A stretch of 64,000 bases of DNA from Chitinophaga solisilvae (GTDB lineage Bacteria; Bacteroidota; Bacteroidia; Chitinophagales; Chitinophagaceae): NCBI RefSeq assembly GCF_009928525.1, contig NZ_JAABOK010000006.1, positions 372,001-436,000 of the forward strand. Direction: 5' to 3'. This document shows, piece by piece, positions 17,828 to 25,283 of this stretch (the first letter of the stretch is position 1; each line of letters opens with the position of its first letter). The translations under genes were made by a program, and so were the position numbers. The notes beneath the pieces are model-generated. The model was not told the DNA's origin. It searched no databases and was given only the letters and a program-made list of their open reading frames with translations.

Positions 17828-19825
17828 ATGGCAGCAAAGCGAACAGTAAAAAGTGACCATATTCCGATGCCCGGGGATCTGTCTCCCATGCTGGCAACGC
17901 TCGCTGCCAAACCTTTCAGCGAACCCGGATGGCTATACGAAATCAAATGGGACGGCTACCGGACACTGGCCTATCTGCAGGCAGGCGCTGCGGAAATGCG
18001 CTCCCGCAACAATACCACCTTCAACGAAAAATATTTCCCGGTATTGAAGGCCCTGGAGAAATGGAAAGTCAACGCTGTTACAGACGGAGAAATAGTCGTG
18101 ATCGACGGGCAGGGCATGCCGCAGTTCAATGCCTTGCAGAACTGGCGCAGCGAGGCAGACGGACAACTGGTGTACTATGTGTTTGACCTGCTCTGGCTGA
18201 ACGGGAAAGACACTACCCGCCTGCCGCTGATGCAGCGTAAATCGCTGTTACGCCGGCTGATGCCGGTAGATAACAGTATCATCCGCTTCAGCGAAGATTT
18301 TGTGACGGATGGTATCGACTTCTTTCAGCAGGCCGTCAAGCTAAAACTGGAAGGTATCATTGCCAAGAAAACGGATAGCCTTTATTATCCGGGTGTGCGT
18401 TCAAAAGAATGGCTGAAGATCAAAACCGCTGCCAGGGAGGAAGCCGTCATCGGAGGTTTTACCAGAAATGAAGACAGCAGCAAGCCATTCAGCTCCTTAC
18501 TGGTAGGGGTATACGAAAACGGGAAGTTGCAGTACACCGGCAAGATCGGTACCGGATTTTCACAGGAGCAGCAGCAAGAACTGCTGCAGCGTTTCCGGCC
18601 GCTGATCCGCAAAACAACGCCTTTCGCCGCTTTGCCTGACATCAACAAACCTAACCGGTTTCGCCCCAATCCGCCAAAAGCCACCGCCACCTGGCTGAAG
18701 CCGCAGCTGGTGTGTGAGGTGAGCTTCCGTGAAATGACGCCGGATGGCGTGATGCGGCATCCTTCTTTTATAGCCATGCGGGAAGACAAGCCCGCCAGGG
18801 AAGTGACCAGAGAACAGGCTGCGGAACTACCGGAAACCGCGTCTCCTGTGAAACCCCGCAACACAAAACGAAAGGACGAAGGCTGGCTGCCACCGGGAGA
18901 AGAAACACAGGTACGCACCATCAACGGCCATGCACTGAAGTTTACCCATCTCAGTAAAGTATTCTGGCCAGAAGAGCAGTATACCAAACGGGATATGCTG
19001 AACTACTACCATGAAATAGCACCGTATATTTTACCTTATCTGAAAGACCGGCCACAGTCGATGAACCGCTTCCCGAACGGCATTACAGGCGAGAGCTTTT
19101 ACCAGAAAGATGTGTCGGGTAAAGCGCCGGAATGGGTGCATACCCTGCCATACACCTCTTCCAGAGAAATCAGGGAAAAGGAACTGCTGATATGCGGAGA
19201 TGAAGCCAGCCTGATGTATATGGCTTCCCTGGCCTGTATTGAGATGAACCCCTGGAGCAGCCGATGGCAGCAGCCGGATTATCCGGACTGGTGTATCATA
19301 GACCTGGACCCTGATAATACCACTTTTGAACAGGTCATCACCGCTGCGCAGGTCACGCACCGGGTGCTGGAAAATGCGGGTATCGGCAGCTGCTGCAAAA
19401 CTTCCGGGTCTACGGGCCTGCATATCTATATTCCCCTGGGTGCGAAGTATACCTATGACCAGTCGCGGGAATTTGCCCGTATCATTGCGCAGCTGGTACA
19501 CGCCGAAATTCCTGATATTACCAGTATTGAGCGTAAAACGGCCATGCGTAAACGAAAAATGTACATTGATTTTTTACAGAACCGCGCCAAAGCTACCGTA
19601 GCCGCACCTTATTCCCTGCGTCCCAGACCCGGCGCCACCGTATCTATGCCCCTCCATTGGGAGGAAGTAAAGAAAGGTCTGTCTATGAAAAATTTCAATA
19701 TACGCAACACCGCAGCGCGGTTGCGTAGCACTGGCGATCTTTTTAAACCCGTGTTGGGTAAGGGAATCAACATGCAACGTGCGGTAGCTAACCTGGAAAA
19801 AGCCTATCGGAAACTTTCTTCCTGA
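17828..19825 (+). CDS. ligD: DNA ligase D (ligase plus polymerase domains)
   Basis: 665 residues for non-homologous end joining. The N-terminal ATP-dependent ligase domain (about 15-320) has the adenylation motif EIKWDGYR with Lys40 as the AMP-accepting residue. The OB-fold region carries CEVSFREMTPDG. The C-terminal primase-polymerase domain (about 370-660) has the metal-binding DLDPDN and KTSGSTGLHIYIPL. The phosphoesterase domain found in longer LigD proteins is absent. No Ku gene lies in the window. It stands alone, 80 bases after the DUF1348 gene. Confidence 0.93.
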   Translation: MAAKRTVKSDHIPMPGDLSPMLATLAAKPFSEPGWLYEIKWDGYRTLAYLQAGAAEMRSRNNTTFNEKYFPVLKALEKWKVNAVTDGEIVVIDGQGMPQFNALQNWRSEADGQLVYYVFDLLWLNGKDTTRLPLMQRKSLLRRLMPVDNSIIRFSEDFVTDGIDFFQQAVKLKLEGIIAKKTDSLYYPGVRSKEWLKIKTAAREEAVIGGFTRNEDSSKPFSSLLVGVYENGKLQYTGKIGTGFSQEQQQELLQRFRPLIRKTTPFAALPDINKPNRFRPNPPKATATWLKPQLVCEVSFREMTPDGVMRHPSFIAMREDKPAREVTREQAAELPETASPVKPRNTKRKDEGWLPPGEETQVRTINGHALKFTHLSKVFWPEEQYTKRDMLNYYHEIAPYILPYLKDRPQSMNRFPNGITGESFYQKDVSGKAPEWVHTLPYTSSREIREKELLICGDEASLMYMASLACIEMNPWSSRWQQPDYPDWCIIDLDPDNTTFEQVITAAQVTHRVLENAGIGSCCKTSGSTGLHIYIPLGAKYTYDQSREFARIIAQLVHAEIPDITSIERKTAMRKRKMYIDFLQNRAKATVAAPYSLRPRPGATVSMPLHWEEVKKGLSMKNFNIRNTAARLRSTGDLFKPVLGKGINMQRAVANLEKAYRKLSS

Positions 19826-19843
19826 AAAAATGCTGTGGTAGAT

Positions 19844-19851
19844 TACTTTTG
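19844..19851 (+). promoter_or_regulatory. -7 box for the PfkB kinase gene
   Basis: TACTTTTG fits TAnnTTTG and ends 12 bases before the ATG at 19864. It overlaps an in-frame TTG codon at 19849, which makes that codon an unlikely start. Confidence 0.5.
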
Positions 19852-19863
19852 CCATTCACCGAA

Positions 19864-20739
19864 ATGATCAGCATGCAACCAACCACCGTATGTTTTGGCG
19901 AAATGCTCTGGGACATATTCCCCGATGGGGCAAAGCCCGGCGGCGCGCCCATGAATGTGGCCTATCACCTGGGAAAGGCAGGTATGGAGAGTTATATCAT
20001 CAGCCGCACCGGCACAGATGAAAGGGGGCATGCGCTCCGGCAGCAGCTGCAGCAGTGGGGCCTGCCAACAGATATGTGTCAGACAGATCCGCAGTATCCG
20101 ACCGGAACAGTCATTGCTACTGCGGGAGCAGACCATGAAATGTCGTACGATATTATAAAGCCTGCCGCCTGGGATTATATTGCCTGGGAGCCTGCACAGA
20201 TACCGCTGCTGCAACGTTCCGCCGCCTTTGTTTTTGGCAGCCTGGCCACCCGTAACACTGTTTCCCTGCATACCTTACAGCAGCTGCTGAGGGTAGCGCC
20301 GTATAAAGTATTTGATGTGAATGAACGGCCGCCGCACAGCGATATGGAAATCATCCGCCACCTGATGTTTCAGACAAGCCTGGTAAAGATGAACCAATCG
20401 GAGCTGCAGGCATTGCTGGCAGCGGAAGGGATGAGCTACAGCGGACCAGCAGCGGGTGCTGAAGATATACTGCAGATTTTTCCTGTAGATGAAGTGATTG
20501 TCACTCTGGGTAGTCAGGGGGCTTTTTATATGAATCATGATATGGAATGGATGCAGCCGGCAGAAAAAGTGATGGTGAAAGATACCGTAGGCAGCGGTGA
20601 TTCTTTCCTGGCGGGATTCCTGGCGAAACGCCTGCGGGGAGCCTCCGTGGAAGAAGCCATGGCAGCAGCAGCGAAGTTAAGCGCTTTCGTAACTACGCAG
20701 GAAGGCGCCTGTCCGGATTATGATCCTGCCTTTTATTAA
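19864..20739 (+). CDS. PfkB-family carbohydrate kinase (fructokinase-like)
   Basis: About 291 residues. N-terminal TVCFGEMLWDIFPDG and GGAPMNVAYHLGKAG bind the sugar. The C-terminal DTVGSGDSFLAGFLAKRL holds the catalytic Asp and the anion hole. It phosphorylates a sugar with ATP in the cytoplasm; the sequence is closest in style to bacterial fructokinases, but specificity is not certain. Start ATG 19864 or 19873, both just behind a -7 box. The AraC gene follows 30 bases later with its own promoter. Confidence 0.9.
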   Translation: MISMQPTTVCFGEMLWDIFPDGAKPGGAPMNVAYHLGKAGMESYIISRTGTDERGHALRQQLQQWGLPTDMCQTDPQYPTGTVIATAGADHEMSYDIIKPAAWDYIAWEPAQIPLLQRSAAFVFGSLATRNTVSLHTLQQLLRVAPYKVFDVNERPPHSDMEIIRHLMFQTSLVKMNQSELQALLAAEGMSYSGPAAGAEDILQIFPVDEVIVTLGSQGAFYMNHDMEWMQPAEKVMVKDTVGSGDSFLAGFLAKRLRGASVEEAMAAAAKLSAFVTTQEGACPDYDPAFY

Positions 20740-20745
20740 TCAGTG

Positions 20746-20765
20746 GTTTGAATTTTGTAATTTTG
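20746..20765 (+). promoter_or_regulatory. Promoter and operator candidate of the AraC gene
   Basis: GTTTGAATTTTGTAA (20746-20760) overlaps the -7 box TAATTTTG (20758-20765), which ends 4 bases before the start codon. The same 15-mer recurs at 21667-21681, before the SDR gene. Confidence 0.5.
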
Positions 20766-20769
20766 GTAT

Positions 20770-21672
20770 ATGCCCAAACCGCAATCCATAGAAGAATTTT
20801 ACCAGGAGAAAATGAACTGGCTGCCGGATAACCTCCAGGAGGATATCGGGCATTTCAACGTTTTCCGGCTGAGTGATTGTCTGAAAGACGGAACAATGAC
20901 GATACAGTACAGCCGCCGCGATTTTTACAAAGTGAGTATCATCAGGGGAAGATACCTGTATCACTATGCTGATAAAACCATTGAAACCACTGGTACCACA
21001 CTGATGTTCTTCAATCCACAGGTGCCTTATGCCTGGGAATCCCACGAGGAAGTGCCGGATGGCTATTTCTGTATCTTCAAGGAATCCTTTTTTATGGATA
21101 AGGTACGGGGCAATCTGGGAGGTATGCCGATGTTTGCGCCCTCCGCACGGCCCTTCTATTCCCTGGATGCAGTACAGGAGCAGAAAGTAACAGAACTGTT
21201 TCTGAAGATGCTGGAAGAGATCAACAGCGATTACCTGTATAAATACGACCTGCTGAGAAATTATGTGGCAGAAATCATTCATATAGCGCTGAAGATGGAG
21301 CCATCTGAAGCCCTGTACCAGCATGCCGATGCGAAAACGCGTATTACGGCAGTGTTCACTGAACTGCTGGAAAGGCAGTTCCCGATAGAAACGCCGGCAC
21401 AGCAATTCAAGCTGCGCTCTGCCAGCGATTTCGCCTCGCAGTTGTCTGTACACGTAAACCATCTGAACAGGGCCATCCGCGAAACCACCGGCAAAACCAC
21501 TACCGCGCATATTACAGAAAGGGTTACCAGCGAAGCCAAGGCCCTGCTGAAACATACCAACTGGAATATCTCGGAGATCGGCTACTGTCTGGGTTTTGAA
21601 GAGCCTTCTCACTTCAATAATTTCTTTAAAAAGCAAACCAGTATGACGCCCTCTGCCTATCGGGATGTTTGA
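20770..21672 (+). CDS. AraC-family transcriptional regulator
   Basis: 300 residues. An AraC-type cupin-like N-terminal domain is followed by a C-terminal double HTH (about 205-300) with ISEIGYCLGFEEPSHFNNFF and the closing SMTPSAYRDV. A second regulator-type HTH helix lies around ASDFASQLSVHVNHLNRAI. It probably activates the SDR oxidoreductase gene just downstream: an identical 15-base sequence precedes both genes. Confidence 0.92.
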   Translation: MPKPQSIEEFYQEKMNWLPDNLQEDIGHFNVFRLSDCLKDGTMTIQYSRRDFYKVSIIRGRYLYHYADKTIETTGTTLMFFNPQVPYAWESHEEVPDGYFCIFKESFFMDKVRGNLGGMPMFAPSARPFYSLDAVQEQKVTELFLKMLEEINSDYLYKYDLLRNYVAEIIHIALKMEPSEALYQHADAKTRITAVFTELLERQFPIETPAQQFKLRSASDFASQLSVHVNHLNRAIRETTGKTTTAHITERVTSEAKALLKHTNWNISEIGYCLGFEEPSHFNNFFKKQTSMTPSAYRDV

Positions 21673-21732
21673 ATTTTGTAAGTATTGGTTTGGATACTGT
21701 AATGGCAGGTGCATTTCTGTGTTCTAATTTTG
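21667..21732 (+). promoter_or_regulatory. Regulatory region of the SDR gene
   Basis: It holds the second copy of GTTTGAATTTTGTAA (21667-21681, overlapping the AraC stop codon) and a -7 box TAATTTTG at 21725-21732. The start codon follows 22 bases later. Confidence 0.5.
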
Positions 21733-21754
21733 TTTCAACAAAAACAGACACACT

Positions 21755-22588
21755 ATGAGCACCAATAAAGTATGGTTTATAACAGGCGCCTCCAGAGGAT
21801 TTGGACGCGACCTTGTAACGCAGCTGTTAGAACAGGGATACCGCGTGGCCGCTACTTCCCGTAACCTGGATGAACTTCGTAAAATAGCCAACGAAGATAA
21901 TTTCCTGCCACTGACAGCCGACCTGGGCACAGAAGCCAGCGTAGCGAAAGCTATTGCAGATACCGTGGAACGCTTCGGTCGTATCGACGTGGTGGTGAAC
22001 AATGCCGGTTACGGACAGGTGGGCGGCCTGGAAGAATTATCTGATGAAGAATCCCGCGCCAATTTCGATATCAATGTTTTCGGCTTACTGAATGTAACCC
22101 GTCAGGCATTACCCTACCTGAGAAAACAAGGCTCCGGGCATATTCTCAATATATCTTCCATTGCGGGTACCATCGGCAGCTTTCCGGCATTCGGCATCTA
22201 CTGCGCTACCAAATTTGCCGTAAACGGATTGTCTGAATCACTAGCAGAAGAGGTAAGACCTTTCGGTATAAAAGTAACCATTGTAGCTCCCGGATATTTC
22301 AGAACCTCTTTCCTTTCTTCCGGCTCCATGAGTACCCCTAAAAAGGAAATAGCAGAATACCAGAACGTACGTGAGACACAGCTGGCGCACCAGCAACACT
22401 ATAACGGCAACCAACCCGGCGATCCGGTAAAAGCCGCACAAGCCATGATTAAAATCACAGAAGTGGAAAACCCACCGCTACACCTGTTCTTAGGCGAAGA
22501 CGCACTGGGACTGGCAGAAGAAAAAATTAACCGGCTTACCACAGAGATGAAGGAGTGGAGGGAGATAACGGTGTCGACTGGTTTTTAG
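21755..22588 (+). CDS. SDR-family oxidoreductase
   Basis: 277 residues, classical short-chain dehydrogenase. Cofactor motif FITGASRGFGRDL, VVNNAGYGQVGG, catalytic Ser in NISSIAG and the Tyr/Lys pair in YCATKFAVNG are all present. The Arg in the loop after strand 2 (TSRNLDELRK) suggests NADP(H). The substrate is unknown. It lies directly behind the AraC gene and is probably its target. Its stop codon abuts a long palindrome. Confidence 0.92.
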   Translation: MSTNKVWFITGASRGFGRDLVTQLLEQGYRVAATSRNLDELRKIANEDNFLPLTADLGTEASVAKAIADTVERFGRIDVVVNNAGYGQVGGLEELSDEESRANFDINVFGLLNVTRQALPYLRKQGSGHILNISSIAGTIGSFPAFGIYCATKFAVNGLSESLAEEVRPFGIKVTIVAPGYFRTSFLSSGSMSTPKKEIAEYQNVRETQLAHQQHYNGNQPGDPVKAAQAMIKITEVENPPLHLFLGEDALGLAEEKINRLTTEMKEWREITVSTGF

Positions 22589-22734
22589 AATTACGAATTA
22601 CGAATGGCGAATTACGAATGTAGAAGCGAAGATCAAAACGAAGATCAAAGGTGATAAGTATTAAAGTATCACCTTTAATCTTCGTTTTGATCTTCGCTTC
22701 TACATTCGTAATTCGCCATTCGTAATTCGTAATT
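22589..22734. repeat. Long palindrome with heptamer-repeat arms (copy 2)
   Basis: Two 68-base arms (22589-22656 and 22667-22734) are reverse complements with a single mismatch, around a 10-base loop. The outer part is heptamers (GAATTAC, GAATGGC); the inner part contains GCGAAGATCAAAACGAAGAT and ends GGTGATA. It fills the entire gap between the convergent SDR and topB genes, running into the topB stop codon. It is related to the copy at 5344-5483. Confidence 0.92.
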
Positions 22735-24799
22735 AATTTTTCTGCACAGAAAAATTACCATCCAGCAAGTACTTCCCTGCTTTGCCTTTAGTAACAAGAT
22801 CCTGTATTTGTTTGTCGGTTAGTTTTTTTCCGTTGAATTCGAACGGGATTTTGAAACCGCAGATGTTGAAGTTGGCGCAACCATAGGCGGTATTACCTTT
22901 TTTGAGCGGATGTTCCTTGCATTTAGGGCAGTTCAGTTCATCCAGTACTACTGGCTTTTTCTCTTTGGGTTTGCGTTCCTTCTTAGGCTTCTCCGGGGCT
23001 GGTGGTGGCTCCGGCGCGAAGGTGATGGTTTTATAGCCGGCAGTTTTTACTTCTTTGGTGAGGTCTGCAACCATCTGGATCAGTTCTTCCTTGAAGGTAT
23101 CCATGGCGTATTCCCCTTTTTCGATCAGCCGCAGTTTGCGTTCCCACTGGCCGGTCAGCTCCGGACTTTTCAGGAGTTCTGTCTGTATCGTATCGATGAG
23201 GTCTATGCCGGTTTGTGTAGCATAGATATTCTTTTTCTTTTTATCGATATATTTTCTGCGGAAGAGTGTTTCAATGATATTGGCGCGGGTAGATGGGCGG
23301 CCGATACCGTTATCTTTCAGCAGTTCGCGCATTTCTTCGTTATCCACCTGTTTGCCGGCGGTTTCCATGGCGCGCAGCAGACTGGCCTCTGTGAAGGCTT
23401 TGGGCGGGGAGGTTTTGCCCTGGTGTATGCGTGGTGTATGAGGGCCGCTTTCGCCTACCACAAAATCCGGAATGAATTTTTCTTCTTCTTCCCCTTCCTT
23501 TTTCATACTGACATCGTTGGCATACACTTCTTTCCAGCCCGGCTCCAGGATCTGTTTACCGGTTACCTTAAACGGCACCTGGCCAACTTTCCCGAGTACG
23601 GTGGTGTTGGAGATCTTACATTCCGGGTAGAAGGCAGCGATGAAGCGGCGGGCGATCAGGTCGTAGATACGTTTTTCTTCCAGGCCCAGTCCGCCGGGAT
23701 ATACGCCGGTAGGGATGATGGCGTGGTGATCTGTCACCTTTTTATCATCGAATACGGTTTTCAGCTTTGGAATGGGCTGTGTCAGCAGCGGCGCGGTCAG
23801 CGCAGCATAGGGGGTAAGGTCCTGGAGTATGCCAGGTATTTTCGGGTGCAGGTCTTCAGAGAGGTAGGTGGTATCTACCCTGGGGTAGGTCACCAGTTTT
23901 TTCTCGTAGAGGTTCTGCACATATTTGAGTGTATCATCGGCGGAGAAGGCGTATTTTTTATTGGCGTCTACCTGCAGGGCGGTGAGGTCGTACAGGCGGG
24001 GATTTCCTTCCTTGCCGTCTTTTTTCTCGAAAGAAGTTACTTCGAACGGATGTTCCAGCAGGTAAGCCAGTCCTTTCTGTGCTTTTTCGACATTGCCGAG
24101 GCGGTCGATGGCGGCCGTGAATTCCGTGTCACGGTAAAGGGTTTTGAGTTCCCAGTAGTCTTCCGACACGAAAGCGTTGATTTCCTTCTGGCGGGCAACG
24201 ATCATGGCGAGGGTGGGAGTTTGTACCCTGCCGATGGAGAGGACAACTTTCCCGATAGCGAATTTTTTAGTGAAGAGGCGGGTGGCATTCATTCCCAGGA
24301 GCCAGTCGCCGATAGCGCGGGCGCTGCCGGCAGCATACAGGTTATTGTATTGGTCGCTGTTTTTCAGCTGCTGAAAACCGTTGCGTATAGCCTCTTCCGT
24401 TAGGGAGGAGATCCAGAGTCTTTTAATGGGTGCGGTGCATTTGGCTTTGAGCAGTACCCATCGCTGGATCAGTTCACCTTCCTGACCGGCATCCCCGCAG
24501 TTGATGACTTCTTCGCATTGTTGCACCAGTGTTTCGATGATTTTGAATTGTTTCTCTACACCGGAGTTTTCTATGAGTTTGATACCGAAGCTGGGGGGTA
24601 TCATGGGGAGGTCTTCGAGCCGCCAGAACCTCCATTGTTCGTAGTAGTCGTGCGGTTCCTTCAGGGTGCAAAAATGGCCGAAAGTCCAGGTTACCTGGTA
24701 GCCATTACCTTCGTAGTAGCCATCTTTGCGTTGCTTCGCACCGATTACTTCTGCTATATCCCTGGCTACACTTGGTTTTTCTGCAATGCAAACTTTCAT
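22733..24799 (-). CDS. topB: DNA topoisomerase III (type IA)
   Basis: 688 residues. The TOPRIM domain has IAEKPSVARDIAEVIG and GDAGQEGELIQRW. The catalytic Tyr lies in TYPRVDTTYLSED and a core motif in SIGRVQTPTLAMIVARQ. A C-terminal zinc-ribbon-like region (about 610-650) has CPKCKEHPL and CANFNICGFKIPFEF. It relaxes and decatenates DNA via a covalent 5'-phosphotyrosine link. This TopB type occurs both on chromosomes of Bacteroidota and on integrative elements, but nothing else here suggests such an element. Confidence 0.95.
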   Translation of the reverse strand: MKVCIAEKPSVARDIAEVIGAKQRKDGYYEGNGYQVTWTFGHFCTLKEPHDYYEQWRFWRLEDLPMIPPSFGIKLIENSGVEKQFKIIETLVQQCEEVINCGDAGQEGELIQRWVLLKAKCTAPIKRLWISSLTEEAIRNGFQQLKNSDQYNNLYAAGSARAIGDWLLGMNATRLFTKKFAIGKVVLSIGRVQTPTLAMIVARQKEINAFVSEDYWELKTLYRDTEFTAAIDRLGNVEKAQKGLAYLLEHPFEVTSFEKKDGKEGNPRLYDLTALQVDANKKYAFSADDTLKYVQNLYEKKLVTYPRVDTTYLSEDLHPKIPGILQDLTPYAALTAPLLTQPIPKLKTVFDDKKVTDHHAIIPTGVYPGGLGLEEKRIYDLIARRFIAAFYPECKISNTTVLGKVGQVPFKVTGKQILEPGWKEVYANDVSMKKEGEEEEKFIPDFVVGESGPHTPRIHQGKTSPPKAFTEASLLRAMETAGKQVDNEEMRELLKDNGIGRPSTRANIIETLFRRKYIDKKKKNIYATQTGIDLIDTIQTELLKSPELTGQWERKLRLIEKGEYAMDTFKEELIQMVADLTKEVKTAGYKTITFAPEPPPAPEKPKKERKPKEKKPVVLDELNCPKCKEHPLKKGNTAYGCANFNICGFKIPFEFNGKKLTDKQIQDLVTKGKAGKYLLDGNFSVQKN

Positions 24800-24851
24800 A
24801 AAAAGTTGAAATAGGGTAACAAATATCGGATAAATTAACGGAACGAATATA

Positions 24852-24899
24852 CAAAAAAGAAAAACCGGGTTCCATATCTTTCGATATGAAAGCCCGGTT
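24852..24899 (-). terminator. Intrinsic terminator of the GH2/small-protein operon
   Basis: AACCGGG (24863-24869) pairs with CCCGGTT (24893-24899), with an inner CATATC/GATATG pairing. On the minus strand it is followed by a T-rich run (complement of 24852-24862). It lies just downstream of the 24923-25282 gene. Confidence 0.85.
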
Positions 24900-24922
24900 G
24901 ATAGGGGTTTCCGTAGGATAGT

Positions 24923-25282
24923 CTACCGATGGAGGCCCCAGGCGTAAAATTGTTTACGAATTCTGTTAAGCAGTACGCCATTGAATTCAATGGCGGCTCC
25001 TGTGAAGAATTCCTGCCAGGTCATATCGCTGTTGGTGGAGGCGAGGGTATCACCATCGTCAAAGAATATTACCAGCTGGGAAGTTTCCCGGAGAATTTGA
25101 AAGTTACCTTTTGCATTGATGAGCAACCGTCGTAAAGCGCCCCGCTGCATGTATTCCACGGCAGTATCTGAGCTGAGTGGAAATAAAGTTTGTACCATTA
25201 CATAATCTGACAGGAAGGGTTGAATATGAAAATGAGCTGCAGCCTGTAAGGACATATCATGATATTCAACCGTATCTTTCAT
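24923..25282 (-). CDS. Hypothetical small protein behind the GH2 gene
   Basis: 119 residues from the ATG at 25282, not recognised. No signal peptide, membrane helix or known motif; the sequence has mixed alpha/beta character. It starts 1 base past the GH2 stop and is followed by a good terminator, so it is the last gene of that operon and its translation is probably coupled. A longer start at 25303 would overlap the GH2 gene. Confidence 0.7.
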   Translation of the reverse strand: MKDTVEYHDMSLQAAAHFHIQPFLSDYVMVQTLFPLSSDTAVEYMQRGALRRLLINAKGNFQILRETSQLVIFFDDGDTLASTNSDMTWQEFFTGAAIEFNGVLLNRIRKQFYAWGLHR

Positions 25283-25283
25283 A

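Noticed and set aside
20740..21714. Open frame of 324 codons on the minus strand
   Set aside because: Antisense to the AraC gene, which has a clear HTH.
22910..24403. Long open frame (497 codons) on the plus strand
   Set aside because: It lies wholly opposite topB, whose motifs are unmistakable. The translation is rich in Phe, Gly and Val as expected from an antisense reading.
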